The notes under the pieces were generated by a model. It did no database searches. It saw only the letters and a list, made by a program, of their open reading frames with translations, and had not been told where the DNA came from. Shown here piece by piece: positions 1 to 10,708 of a stretch of DNA of 64,000 bases. The stretch comes from Calamus simplicifolius (lineage: Eukaryota > Streptophyta > Magnoliopsida > Arecales > Arecaceae). The stretch lies in NCBI GenBank assembly GCA_900491605.1, contig UESW01000118.1, positions 20,983-84,982 on the forward strand, read 5' to 3'. A program made the position numbers and the translations under genes. Within the stretch, counting starts at the first letter, position 1; each line of letters opens with the position of its first letter.

Positions 1-924
1 ACTATTTGGCATAATCAGGCCAAACATTTCATTGCTGTTTCTAGGCGTATTCAACCCAGAACGTTTTGGTTTCCGACAGCCTTCCTTCTCTTTTTTTTTT
101 TTATCTTATCCTCATGATTTTCGTTGAATTTCTAAGATGGATTCAGAGGCAAGCCTTTTTTTTAACATGACATCTTTATTAACTTTATCCATAATTTGAC
201 TTTAACTCTTATCAGATAAAAGATAGAAATTTAAGTTTATCCATTAGAGGCAATGCCTTCTCTTATTGCCATCTATAGCCGAGAAGAAAGGAAAGTTTCT
301 CGGTTGAAAAAGGAAAGGGATGACTAGATGAGTATGGGAATTAGAAGGGTGAAGAAAAATTTAGGATGTGAAGAGAAAAAAAAAGAAAAATAGGATGTAA
401 GGGTAATTTTAAAATTTTTAAAATTTAAAGGGTATAGGGAGAAATTTTGTGACTGTGAAAAATAATTTAAAAAATTTTAAAATTTTAAGGTATAGAAAGT
501 AATTTTGGTGGTCTATATAGCCGCTCCTGAATCATTGTCTAAATCCAAGAATATGTTTTTATTTTTAAAAATAAAAATAATTTAACTATTTACATTTTCA
601 TCATGTACATCGTGAAACTTATAAATTACGGAGAGCGAGGACTTTTGGGGACATGTGTATTATTCGTTGATATTGTAATAAATGCTTTGCATACTTATGA
701 CATCATGTCTTACGGATATACGATGGTTGTCATGTTAAACCTTATATTTAATATTAAAAAAAGATTTATAATTTTTAAATATTTAATTTATTTATAACAA
801 TAATTTATATCAAATATAAATTTTCTTGTTTAGCCAAACTATGGCTGAAATTTTAGAATTAATCAGTGTAAAGTCGGAACTTCAGCGCGGTACAATATGC
901 CTGAAATCTTTGCTAACAAAAATA

Positions 925-1130
925 TCGGCTAGGTAAAATCTTCATTGATGAGAGCAAAAGTCAAGTACAATTTTCATTGGCAAAGGCATCAATCAGGCAC
1001 AATCCCATCGGTAAAGGCACTGGCTAAATACAATCCCTGCTAGCGAGGGCATAGACCATGTCCAATCATCCTCACTCTTAAACTTAAAAGCATTGATCAG
1101 CTACAATTTCGTTGGTGAGGGCATCCAAGA
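925..1130. repeat. Degenerate short tandem repeat, about 35-bp period
   Basis: The segment repeats a loose pattern of 'caat', a short variable stretch, then 'ggcaaaggcat' or 'ggtgagggcat', several times. Copies are strongly diverged and spacing is irregular. It could be an eroded minisatellite, possibly from an LTR. No coding potential is seen. Confidence 0.35.
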
Positions 1131-1287
1131 TAGCCAGTTAGGTTTCAAAATCAATAATAAAATATTATGAATTATAGCCATATCGTATTGATTCATAGCT
1201 AGAAAAGATGTTCAAGGATAAATTATATATATATAATTTTTAAAATTGCATATGCATTTATAAAATTTATGAGTCAATTATATCATG

Positions 1288-1290
1288 ATA

Positions 1291-1360
<70 letters not shown>
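1288..1360. repeat. (TA)n microsatellite
   Basis: An almost uninterrupted run of alternating T and A of about 70 bases, ending in GTGTATC. Confidence 0.95.
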
Positions 1361-1364
<4 letters not shown>

Positions 1365-1509
1365 ATCTAAAAAAAATAGATCATCACTTACCTTTTAATT
1401 ATTAATTAATAATAGCAATCCTAATTAACTCAAAATATTCACTTCAAAACTTATCACATAATTTACGTTTAATTAGATAATAATTATTTCTTAAATAAAT
1501 TACTAAAAA

Positions 1510-3904
1510 TTGAATGTTTCTAAATCAATTAGGACTATCTATGAAGTTCTGTCCAGGATTGCTTCTGATCACTGCCATATTCTTATCACTACTGACGTGG
1601 ATGTTCAGCATAGGGGTCAGTTTAAATTTGAGAAATTTTGGACTTCTTACTCTTCAGCTATCGTCTGTCTCGGCGTCTGGAGCTTGTTAGGCATAGACTT
1701 ACCAAATGGAATAGGGAGGAGGTTGGTGACATTTTTAGGCAAATTGAGAAAGTGGAGTTTGTTATTGATTCTCTTCAGGCCAAGGAAGATCGGCTTGGCT
1801 ATCTTCATGATTCTGACCTTTCCTCTCTTCGCTCTAGTCTTGCCCGTCACCACTCCCTTCTTCGTTAGCAGGAGACCTTTGGAGGCAAAGATCCCGGATT
1901 CAGTGGATCAAGAAAGGTGATCAAAATACCAGATTTTTCCATTAGATCACCTTAAAGCGTCGTGCAGCGAATCGGATCCGATGGCTCATTGATGATGTGG
2001 GGAATGTCCAGGAGTCTACTCAGGGTATTAGGGATCTGCTATTTCATTTCTACCACTTTAGATGGACTGAGCTTTCTGGGGATGGATCTGCTGTGTTTCC
2101 TGTGCAATCTTCCCTTAAGGTCACTGTTGCAGAGAATGATGGTCTTACTAGACCGATTACTTCTAAGGAGATCCGGTTGGCCCTCTGGAATCTCGGCTCT
2201 GATAAGGCCCCGAGGCCGGATGGTTTCCCTCCATTCTTCTTTCGGCATTACTGGGCTATTGTGCGTCAGGATGTGGAGCAGGCCATTCAGCTTGTTTTTA
2301 GGACCAGAGCTATCCCTTCTGATTGGAATAGGACTCTTGTTACTCTGGTGCTGAAACACATTGATGCATCTAGGCCGTACCACTTTAGGCCTATTAGCCT
2401 CTATACTACCCTTTATAAGGTCTGCGCTCGTCTTTTGGTTTCTCGTCTGAGATTGGTGGTTCCTCGCCTTATCTCTTTTGAGTAGGGCACTTTCCTGGCT
2501 GGTCGGTGTATATCTGATAATGTTCTTCTAGCTCAAGAGGTTATGCATGATATTCATAGAGCCCCTACTCGCCAGTGTCTGATGGCTGTTAAGCTCGATA
2601 TAGAGAGAGCTTACGATAGGGTGTGCTGGGATTTTCTTATCCGCTCTCTTCAGGAGTTTGGGTTTGATGAGCTTTTTATTGCATGGATCAAGGCTTGTGT
2701 CTATCGACCGTCTTTCTCTATTATTATTAATGGCGGGCAAACGGACTATTTCCATTCCACGGTGGGTCTTTGGCAGGGATGTCCTCTCTTGCCCTTCTTA
2801 TTTATTCTCACTGCTGATGCTTTGTCTAGAGCTTTTCATCAGGCCCAGCTAGATTCTTTTCTTATTCCTTATAATGCAGGATCTCATGGGCCCTCGTTAT
2901 CTCATCTGTTGTTTGCTAATGATTGCATCCTGTTGGGGAGGGCTACTACCAATAATGCTTCTGCTTTTGCTTCAGTGCTCCAGTCTTATTGCAGGGCATC
3001 TGGTTAGAAAGTTAATATTGCTAAGTCCATGATCACTTTTAGTCCGAAGACTAAAAGCTCTACTCGGGAGTCCATCATGCATATATTGGGTATCTTTGCT
3101 TAGGCTGATCGCCTCTCTTATCTGGGAGTCCCTCTTACGGGAAGGCGGCCACGCTGCTCTGACTTTAGTGATCTGAAGCGCCGTGTTCGTGATCGACTAG
3201 ATGGCTGGCAAGTCTCTGGATTATCCATGATGGCCAGGCTCACCCTCATCAGATCTGTGCTCGCTACTCTTCCTCTCTATATCCTTTCTAATGTAGCCAT
3301 TCCGGTGACTTGCTTGAGAAGGATGGAGAGATGGTTCAGAGACTTTCTTTGGGGCTCTATGCAGGACGGGCATGGGATTCACCTCCTAGATTGGGACTTT
3401 GTGTGTATGCCTATCTCGGAGGGGGGGCTTGGGATTCAATCCCTCATTGTGAGAAGAGAAGCGCTGATTGCTCAGCATGCAATAAGATTCATGCTGGATC
3501 CTGATTGTCTGTGGAGTTTGTTCATGCGAGCAAAGTATGGTGATTGGTCCTCCCATAGACATCCTCAGCCTACCCGTAGCTACTCTTTCTTTTGGAAAAA
3601 GGTGTGTCGTTACGCTCTGGCTGTTCTTTCTCGCACATCGTGGATGATTGGTGATGGTGCTTCAGTTGATACCCTTAGGGATGCATGGTTGGCTGATCTC
3701 CCTTTGATTCGATGGCCCACATTTGTCAACTCTGACATCCCTTATGATATGAGCATCTCTGACCTTATTTTTAGGATCACAATGCCTGGAATACTTCCCT
3801 TGTTGCCTCTTTGTTTGGTGCTGAGCTCTACCATCGCATCCTCCCCATCCCTCATCTTTCGGATCACACATCGGACATTAGATTATGGAGGAGGTCTTAT
3901 TTGA
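1510..3904 (+). pseudogene. LINE reverse transcriptase, decayed
   Basis: The linker carries the FEKFWTSY block and, in another frame (1638-1868), the RHRLTKWNREEVGDIFRQIE block typical of plant LINE ORF2. RT motifs follow: SDKAPRPDGFP (about 2200), LDIERAYDRVCWDF (about 2595), GLWQGCPLLPFLFIL (about 2766), then FANDC where active enzymes have FADD, so one catalytic aspartate is now asparagine. The SYLGVPL and WFRDFLWGS blocks of the thumb region come after. In-frame stops lie at 2483, 3005 and about 3101. There is at least one frameshift in the linker and another near 3904. An active enzyme would copy its own RNA at the nicked target; this copy cannot. Confidence 0.88.
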
Positions 3905-3907
3905 CCT

Positions 3908-4984
3908 GTGCGCCAATTAGGGATCTTATGTGGGACTACAGATCTCAGACGGGGCATTCACTGGATGGTTCTTAGATATGGAGGCTTCCCATTCACCCTA
4001 GAGTTCGCCTTTTCATCTGGAAGATGGCTTGGGACCGTCTTCCTACTTGTTCCCTGCTATCTAGGAGAGGCATGGCGATCCTTCCAATGTGCCCGTTATG
4101 TGGTACTATGGAGGATACTTCTGACCATCTTTACCTGTGGTAGAGCGAGATCGGTTTGGCAGCTTGCGGATTATTATCAATGGGATGAGAGTAGTATTCA
4201 ATGCTCCACCTCCTTTCAGACGATGATTCGACGAGATATGACAAGGGACTTCGGTCGGTCCAGTTCCTTGGCTGCTTATATTGCTTATCAGCTCTGGTTG
4301 TCCCGGAATCGTCATATTTTCTATGATGCTATTGATCCTCCTCATAGGATTATCAGGACAGCTATGTCCCTCTATGTTGAGTATTTACTCCATCAGTCTG
4401 CCCTTGACTCTGATAGCCCTAGCTTCTGGGATTCCCCTGCTGCCCCTGCAGTGCACCGGCGTACGGTATTCATTTCTTGGGAACACCCTCCACTTGGGCT
4501 TGTCAAAGTCAATTTTGATGGCAGTGTTCGAGGTCGTTTGACGGATTCAACTTTTGTGATCCGTGGACCTGATGGATCTTTGATGGCAGCTGGCGGATTT
4601 GGACTCCTTGACATTTCAGTGCCGGCTGCTGAGTTGTATGCTGTGTGGACTGGCATTTCTCACACCATACGCAGCTTAGGCATTCGTCGACTTGTCATTG
4701 ATGGCGACTCTATCACTGTGGTTCGCTGGCTCCGACAGGAAGTGGGCGTCCCTTTTCTCATTAACCCTATGATATGCGACATTCGGTCTATGATTCGTCA
4801 GGCTGATATTGTCCAGGTTTGGCACATTTACCGGGAAGCTAATTCTGCGGCTGACTGGGTTGCTTCCTGGGTCGCCCATCACTCTAGACCATGGTATTGG
4901 GTGCCGAAAGATCCGTGCCCGTCTGTGCTTTCTCAAATTATATACTATAATATATCGGGCTTGACTCAACCTAGATTGGTGTGA
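3908..4984 (+). pseudogene. LINE zinc-binding domain and RNase H
   Basis: The RT-associated zinc-binding domain (FIWKMAWDRLP, then CPLCG) is readable only in a second frame at about 4000-4135, so a frameshift lies before the RNase H frame. The RNase H domain (about 4510-4900) keeps all the acidic positions I can identify: D in VNFDGS, E in AAELYA, D in IDGDS and D in SAADWVA. In this plant L1 clade the domain removes RNA from the cDNA hybrid. It is the best-preserved part of the element and ends 15 bases before the poly-A tail. Confidence 0.85.
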
Positions 4985-5107
4985 TCGTCCGTTTGTACCA
5001 AAAAAAAAATCTTGACATTAATAGGATTCCATAATCTTTAACACAATTTGGATGGGGATTGACATGCTTGATAATTACCAAACTGGCCTGGGATGTCTAC
5101 TCTTGAG

Positions 5108-5290
5108 TAGAGGTAGGCACTGGGCCGTGCCGCCCATGGCAGGCACAGCCTAGTAAACTGTGCCGTGCCGGGCACGAAATTTTTTTTCTATTGGCCCAGC
5201 ACGGCATGGCCCATGACGGGCCTGAGCTGGCCCACCGTGCCGTGCCAGCACGGCACGTCGGCCCAGGCCCATCTGGGGCCTGGGTCATGC
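5108..5290. repeat. hAT left terminal and subterminal repeats
   Basis: The 25-bp terminal inverted repeat is followed by GC-rich subterminal sequence with repeated GGCACGG and CCGTGCC motifs in both orientations. In hAT elements such clusters bind the transposase. The GC-rich ends contrast sharply with the AT-rich interior. Confidence 0.85.
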
Positions 5291-5641
5291 ATGGCTCAAA
5301 TAAAAAAAATTATAGAAAAATATTTTTTTATAAATTAAAAAATTATTAGGAATAAAGAAATTTTATTAATATGAAGCCACCTTAATGGTGGGGGGTTTGG
5401 CATAGACCCCTACCAATTTATTAATTTAAAATCAAATGGTATAGAAGGAAGGGGGGCTAGGCCTGACCTCCAGAACATAAACAATAAGTAAGGAGAAAAA
5501 AATAGAAAGAAAAAATAAAGATGACTTACTTTAAGTTTTTAACAATTTAAAAAATAAAAATATACAATTATAAATGTAGAAATGACTCACTCATCACTCA
5601 TCAGTCATCAGTAGTATTTGTATCATCATCATCTTTGCTGG

Positions 5642-5944
5642 TTAAGTCATGTCCACCTTATCTTGAAGCCTTGCCTCAACATCCAACCAATCTTTGAAGC
5701 AGATAAGCATCTCAACTGTCTCGCCAGTCATCCTACTTCTCTTTTCGTCCAAAATATGTCGACCTGCACTGAAAGCGGATTCCGATACTACTGTGGACAT
5801 CAGCATAGCTAAAATATCTCGTGCAATGGCAAACATAACAGGATATTGATTTCTAATACTCTTCCACCAAGCTAATTCATCTAGACTTTCTATTCGATCT
5901 TCATCATATGCAGAATGAAGATCATTTCGTAAATAAAATTCCAA
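5642..5944 (-). pseudogene. hAT transposase C-terminal dimerisation region
   Basis: A 100-residue open frame contains LDELAWWKSIRNQYP, ARDILAM, STVVSESAFSAG and LDEKRSRM blocks in the order seen in hAT C-terminal dimerisation domains. The ESAFS block is the family hallmark. It lies downstream, in the minus-strand sense, of the two other transposase pieces, separated by stops and frameshifts. Confidence 0.88.
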
Positions 5945-6345
5945 TTCATTACTTAAAGATGAAGAAGATGAAGAAGATGAAGTATGTGCGTGTCTTCTAA
6001 TGAATGAAAAAATAGATGACGAATGAGATCTAGAAGAAGCATAGCTTTGAGCAGGTATTCTAGATCCATAAATTTTATCATTATATAAATCATAAATATC
6101 ATTAAGAAGTTATGTTACCTCATCTTTAGCAGGTTCAGGATTTTGATTCATGTTTTCACAATATTGATCAATAAAAAAATTACACAATTTAATTTAACTC
6201 TAGGATCAAAAACAGTAGCTAAGTTATACAATGGACATATCCTATTCCAATATTCATTCCATTTAGTTTCCATATTACATATAATAGGCATTAAAACTTT
6301 ATGATATCTATATTCTTTAAAATTTTCACTAATTACATATGCTTT

Positions 6346-6840
6346 TTATAAAAATGAACAAGAAGTTGGATAATAAATACCTGAAAGAATATTTGTAGCA
6401 TCATAAAAAGTAACCAAAAAATATTCTAAAATTTTACCTTGATGCCAATCAGCTTCGGTCAATGTAAATCCTAATCCATGCTCATTAATATAAGCACTTA
6501 ATAAGTTCTTATATGGATATGCATCATGTATCATGGTATAGGTACTATTCCAACGAGTTATTACATCAAGTTTAAATTTTTTAAAACGTTTACCATGATC
6601 TACACATAATTGTTTAAATTCTTGGAGCCTTGACCTTGAAGCATGAATAAAAAAAACTGCATTTCTAATTTTTGAAATAACCTCTTGAATTATGTTCATG
6701 CTAGATTGAGCAGAAAGATTTAATATATGACATGCACATCTAATATGAAATAATTGTCCATCTAAAATGGGATACAAAGAGTCGTTTAATAATGCAACAA
6801 CATAATTATTATTAAATGCATTATCAAAAGTAATTGACAT
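6346..6840 (-). pseudogene. hAT transposase catalytic-core fragment
   Basis: A 164-residue open frame holds the middle of a hAT transposase: an early aspartate (SITFDNAFNN), then HIRCACHILNLSAQ, the SRSRLQEF segment and DVITRWNSTYTM. Together these define the RNase H-like core and its helical insertion in RICESLEEPER-like plant hAT proteins. Intact proteins of this type run about 650-700 residues. Here the core is cut off from the BED finger by stops at about 6841-7140, so the gene is broken. Confidence 0.87.
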
Positions 6841-7140
6841 TATTTTATTATTGATATTATATGAGCATGCGGTTTGATAAATAATATTTAAAATTTATTG
6901 TCCTGAATGCAGAAAATCAAAAGCACGAAAAGCAATAATTCATTTATTTAATTGCCAATCATTATCAATAAAACAATTACTACCTACATATGCCAACCAA
7001 ATATCAAAAGTTAAAGAAATTTTAGCATTTAAATTTGAGAGGCTTTCAGTTAAACTTTATTTCATTGCTAAAAAGTTTATCATAGCCACTCTTCTAAAGG
7101 TACGACTACTTGTTCTTTTATAAGCAGGTTGTAGGCCTAA

Positions 7141-7566
7141 TTAAACATATCTTTCAAAATTATAAGATTCAGATAAACTAAAAGGTAATTCATCTTGAAC
7201 TATCCATCTTACCAGTAATTTTCTCTGATTTTCGTGGTTATATGCAAAATTGCCTACAAGTGATCCCTCTTGTATATTAAGAACACATTGCTGATGGGAA
7301 TCATGCATCCAATGACTCTCTTGATGTCTTTTTAGATGCCATGTTCCCCCAGTACTAGAACAACTGTAAAGTTTTGCACATTTTTTACATTTTGCTTTAT
7401 AGACTCCATCAACCATAATTCTATCGAAATCAATCCAAACATTACTAGTCCTCTTACGAGAAGAGGTTTGACATTCACTAGCACTGGCTCTAGATGGAAC
7501 TTGGAGTTGGGATTGGGGTTGTGGTCCTTGGGAATTAGTTTCCCCACCCTCGGAAAAAGGGTGCAT
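7141..7566 (-). pseudogene. hAT transposase N-terminus with BED zinc finger
   Basis: The 141-residue frame begins with a Ser/Gln-rich leader. Residues about 45-86 form a BED finger: conserved WIDF start, C-x2-C pair (KCKKC), then H and H in WHLKRHQESH. BED fingers bind the transposon ends. The ATG at 7566 lies about 300 bases downstream of a minus-strand TATA box, leaving room for a leader or an intron. A frame shift or stop separates it from the core at 6840. Confidence 0.88.
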
Positions 7567-7880
7567 GTTAAAATTACTTTCGTTAAAAGATGTTATATCT
7601 AAAATTTTGAATTAATAAATGTAAAAAAATAAAAACTAACCCATGAAAAGGAATTGAGAAAAGATCAGAGCCGAGATTTGTGAGCTTCCTCTTGCGCTCT
7701 CGCCTCTCAACAAGAAGTGACCTTGTAGCACTTGACTACTTGCTTGAGCACTTGCCACTTGTAAGAACACTTGCAAACTAAAAATTAAATTGCCAACCTA
7801 CTAGAGCACTTGCTAGAAGAGAGAAATAGTAGTAATAAAGAAGAGTTGGTTTGGTATGGTAAGAATGAGGGAAAAATGGG

Positions 7881-7890
7881 CTATTTATAG
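7881..7890 (-). promoter_or_regulatory. TATA box of the hAT transposase
   Basis: Minus-strand CTATAAATAG lies inside the element and upstream of the BED-finger frame. Its position and sequence fit a core promoter for the transposase transcript. Confidence 0.6.
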
Positions 7891-7984
7891 AAGTTTCAAT
7901 TTTTTTTCTGAAACTACCCTTTGATATAGCCGTTATATGACTGTTGGGAGGGGTAAAATGGTATAAACCCCTTCCAACAGCTTT

Positions 7985-8006
7985 TTAACGGCTATATAGC
8001 CGTTAA
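7985..8006. repeat. 22-bp perfect palindrome inside the hAT element
   Basis: The two 11-bp arms (TTAACGGCTAT and its reverse complement) are exact and adjoin without a spacer. It sits between the transposase promoter and the GC-rich right end. Further AACGGCTAT half-copies lie beside it, suggesting a protein-binding or subterminal motif. Confidence 0.7.
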
Positions 8007-8144
8007 AAACGGCTATTTTGGCAGAGCCGTGCATTGGCACGGCCCAGCTGGTGCCTAGGCACCAGCCTTGCCTAGGCACCAGCTGTTGGTGCCTAGCACC
8101 TAGGCACCAGCCTAGGGCACAGTTCACAGCCTAGGCTGTGCCTA

Positions 8145-8373
8145 GGTGGGCTGTGCCATGGCATGGCCCCTGGCATGGCCCACCAGAGCCATGCTAGACA
8201 CGGCCCGTGACCCAAAATGGGCCACGGGCCGTGCTGGGTTTGAATTTTTTTTTTCGTGCCGTGCCTGGCACGGTCCATTTATTAATGGGTCGTGCCAGGC
8301 ACGACATGACAATTCTAAAGGCACGATGGGCCTGGGCCGTGCCGTGCCAGGCACGGCCCAGTGCCCACCTCTA
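8145..8373. repeat. hAT right terminal and subterminal repeats
   Basis: This mirrors the left end: multiple GGCACGGCCC and GGGCCGTGCC motifs up to the terminal inverted repeat at about 8348-8373. The matching ends of the non-autonomous relative are at 44,688-44,975 and 47,267-47,545. Confidence 0.85.
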
Positions 8374-8429
8374 CCCTTAAGGTTAATCTTAAACACATTA
8401 ATAGGATCATATCAAGGACTTAAAATCAG

Positions 8430-8692
8430 TGTTTTGAAAATCAAACCGGACTAGCCGATCCAACCAAAAATCGGTCATCAGTTCGGGTTTTGGACTAGTT
8501 CAACCCAGTTTTTAATTTTTTTTAATTTTTTATTTGAATTATATTTATATTTTATTATTTTATATTATTAAATTAAAAATTAATTATAATATTATTTGAT
8601 CCGATCAAATTAATTCATCCGATTGAACCGATTGACTCATAACCCATATGTTAAGCCGGTTCATTATCTAATTCGATTTTAAAACATTGCTT
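8430..8692. mobile_element. MITE-like element with inverted ends
   Basis: The left end (GTTTTGAAAATCAAACCGG) and the right end are imperfect inverted repeats of each other, since the right end reads AATGTTTTAAAATCG on the minus strand. The AT-rich interior has no coding potential. The length of about 260 bp suits a miniature inverted-repeat element. I could not find a clean target duplication, so the superfamily is open. Confidence 0.5.
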
Positions 8693-8828
8693 AGATCTGA
8701 TGTTGTAATCGAATAGGAAAATAAAGCTAAGGAAACAGAGAGAGAAGAGCAAAAGCAAGAACAGGAGAGTTCGGCCCTCTTACTCATCTTTTCTTGGAAT
8801 AGGGGAGCCCTCCTTGCTCACCTCCACC

Positions 8829-8869
<41 letters not shown>

Positions 8870-9259
8870 CTAGCGGACTTTATTGAAGCTGGATAATTGT
8901 TGCTGACCACCATGGTGACGAATCACCATCCAAAAATCAAGAATGGAACATTGAGTAAAGAATTTATATTTATAAGCCAACCAATTGCTAGCTCTTGAAG
9001 GTCCGATGTTGAGTTAATGACTAGCCAACCATTCCTAACTTTGTCCAGCCATTCTAGCGTGATAGTTGTAACTTGGTCACTGTTTATCAACAAAATATAT
9101 AGGAGAATAGGATTCGTTCCCTTCTTCAACATTGATAGCTATCAATAGTTGTCAAACAACTCCATGAGCTAAGGAAGAAAGAAAAGAGGAGGAAAGAAGA
9201 AAAAAAAGGATTTTATCTACTCCGACAACTTTTTTTTTTTTTTTTTGTGATGGCAAGCT
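8693..9259. other. Intergenic, no gene seen
   Basis: No recognisable protein frame. It contains a GA microsatellite (8833-8867) and a poly-T run ending at about 9246. Confidence 0.6.
8833..8867. repeat. (GA)n microsatellite
   Basis: About 17 uninterrupted GA units. Confidence 0.95.
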
Positions 9260-9264
9260 TCAAG

Positions 9265-10191
9265 TGTTGGTTGCAAATAGTGGCTACCTAATAGATAAGA
9301 CCAAGTCTAGAGTTATACTCTATGTCCTTAAGATAATTTCGTTCCGCAATGATGCTTACAGTCAGTATGACGATTGTCTCCCATAATATAATAGTCTTCT
9401 TTCGGTAAAAGCAGCACTACGATTCACCAAAATATTGAACCAAGAGAGTATGCAAATGCTTAAAAGAGCAGAGGATTATGATTGATTCGGATTGAATCTG
9501 GATTGAATGAAATGTAATGGTATACCGTCCTATTTATAACCTTTTAGGTGCCCTTTAAAAGCAACCATTCGGGTTTAAATTGAATTGTTTTGATTTAAAA
9601 GGAAATCGTGATCTGACAAGCTTTTTCATGATGCAAAAAATCATTTTCTCGATCAAATAAGCCAATTCTATGATCGGATAAGTCTATGATCGGATAAGTC
9701 ATAGCACATATTTGATACGCCTTTTCACGATCGAAACGTTGATTTATCACAACAGCCTGATCGGAGCGATGTCTTATCTCGGATAGGCACTTATCTTCAA
9801 CGGTCAACAGTTGACCGATCGAAACATTGATTTATCACAACAACCTGATCGGAGCGATGTCTTATTTCGGATAAGCGCTTATCTTCAACGGTCAACAGTT
9901 GATCGGTCAGCCGACGGGTGTGAGCCATTGAATCGCGATCGCGATCAGTGCAAAGTGCGCCTACATTGCGCCCTTTGCGCACGCGCGTGCATGCGCGATG
10001 CTACAAGCTCTCCACTTTTGATGAGCCTAAGGAACTTAAGCTTCAAGGAAGAGGGTTTTCATATAAGTGAACCTTCCTTTCTTATTTTTTTCAATATGGG
10101 ACTAAATGTCCTCACAATTTCTCATTCATACACAAAGAGAAGGTAATGGGCTTTCAAGGCCCATTAGGGTATTCAGGCCCATTACCCAACA
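9265..10191 (-). mobile_element. Solo LTR, 927 bp, duplication TCAAG
   Basis: The unit begins TGTTGG and ends CCAACA, a 6-bp terminal inverted repeat. The exact 5-bp duplication TCAAG flanks it at 9260-9264 and 10192-10196. No internal region or second LTR lies next to it, so it is a solo LTR left by recombination between two LTRs. A minus-strand TATAAATA box (9531-9538) suggests transcription leftward. The retroelement superfamily cannot be told from this alone; the style is Copia-like. Confidence 0.85.
9729..9904. repeat. Two tandem 88-bp units inside the solo LTR
   Basis: The segment beginning TCGAAACGTTGATTTATCAC recurs 88 bases downstream with only a few changes. Both units contain CGGTCAACAGTTGA, itself close to palindromic. 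It resembles an LTR enhancer-type duplication. Confidence 0.85.
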
Positions 10192-10196
10192 TCAAG

Positions 10197-10676
10197 AACT
10201 TTCTTCTCATAATTTTCTATTAATCATCAATGGACTGATGATTGTGGCAAGGAACTTAATTTGTTGTAGAGCTTCAATTTCTCTCCTTTGCTTCCGATTG
10301 GGAGTCAAAGTCTTTTTTCTACTGGGCATTAACAACACCTTGACTCTAATGAAAAATCTGTCACCCTAGTTGAAGATGAGACTCTTGAGCCTAAATTTTG
10401 AGCCTCAAAATGCTTCCCCTTTTTTATTAACTAATTTTGGTCAATTAAGTGGACAAGGCCTGGCTTGGGTCCAAAATAAGGCCAGTCCAAGAACCATGCC
10501 TTACATCGAGAGGCTACTCTCCTGGTCGAGATATGGGACATAAGTTTAACTATAGCTTTAATCCAATCTTGTGGCAAAATAATGAGAAAGAATTTTCTCT
10601 TGAATTAGAACTGAATAGGTTCGATCCAATCTCCATAATAGAGATGGCAATAGGATAGATATAGGATGGAAAGTAA
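10197..10676. other. Spacer between LTR remnants, no gene seen
   Basis: No protein family is recognisable. Short open frames exist but lack conserved blocks. It may be residue of an older element. Confidence 0.45.
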
Positions 10677-10708
10677 TGATGCCTGATCACCTCGAGCTGA
10701 CATTCCTG

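Larger units (their letters stand above)
1..1509. other. AT-rich intergenic spacer
   Basis: No open frame here resembles a known protein. The sequence is AT-rich with homopolymer runs. It holds a degenerate short repeat (925-1130) and a TA microsatellite (1288-1360), annotated separately. A short frame at 603-797 has no recognisable domain. Confidence 0.7.
1510..5009 (+). mobile_element. 5'-truncated L1-type LINE (RNase H-bearing plant clade)
   Basis: The element starts in the linker that normally follows the endonuclease. It then reads through reverse transcriptase, a zinc-binding RT-associated domain and a C-terminal RNase H, and ends in a 10-A tail at 5000-5009. The endonuclease and the first ORF are missing, as expected for a 5'-truncated copy made by target-primed reverse transcription. 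The reading frame is broken by several stops and frameshifts, so this is a dead copy. No convincing target-site duplication was found beside the poly-A tail. Confidence 0.9.
5108..8373 (-). mobile_element. hAT-superfamily DNA transposon, 3.27 kb
   Basis: The ends are inverted repeats: the left end begins TAGAGGTAGGCACTGGGCC, and the right end read backwards begins TAGAGGTGGGCACTGGGCC. The flanking 8-bp duplication is CTCTTGAG (5100-5107) versus CCCTTAAG (8374-8381), 6 of 8 identical, with two transitions. The interior carries three separated pieces of a hAT transposase on the minus strand and a promoter-like TATA box. The eight-base duplication, BED finger and C-terminal dimerisation region are diagnostic for hAT. 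The transposase frame is broken, so the copy is not autonomous now. Confidence 0.93.

Noticed and set aside
603..797. 64-codon frame as a small gene
   Set aside because: Simple hydrophobic composition in AT-rich DNA with no recognisable motif.
4981..5060. Target-site duplication for the LINE
   Set aside because: CTTGACATTAATAGGATT follows the poly-A tail, but no matching sequence was found before 1,510. A similar ACATTAATAGGAT near 8,395 is not in a position to be the duplication.
8385..8410. ACATTAATAGGAT near both sides of the hAT element as a larger duplication
   Set aside because: The copies lie outside the clear 8-bp duplication, at unequal distances, and the match is only about 13 bases.
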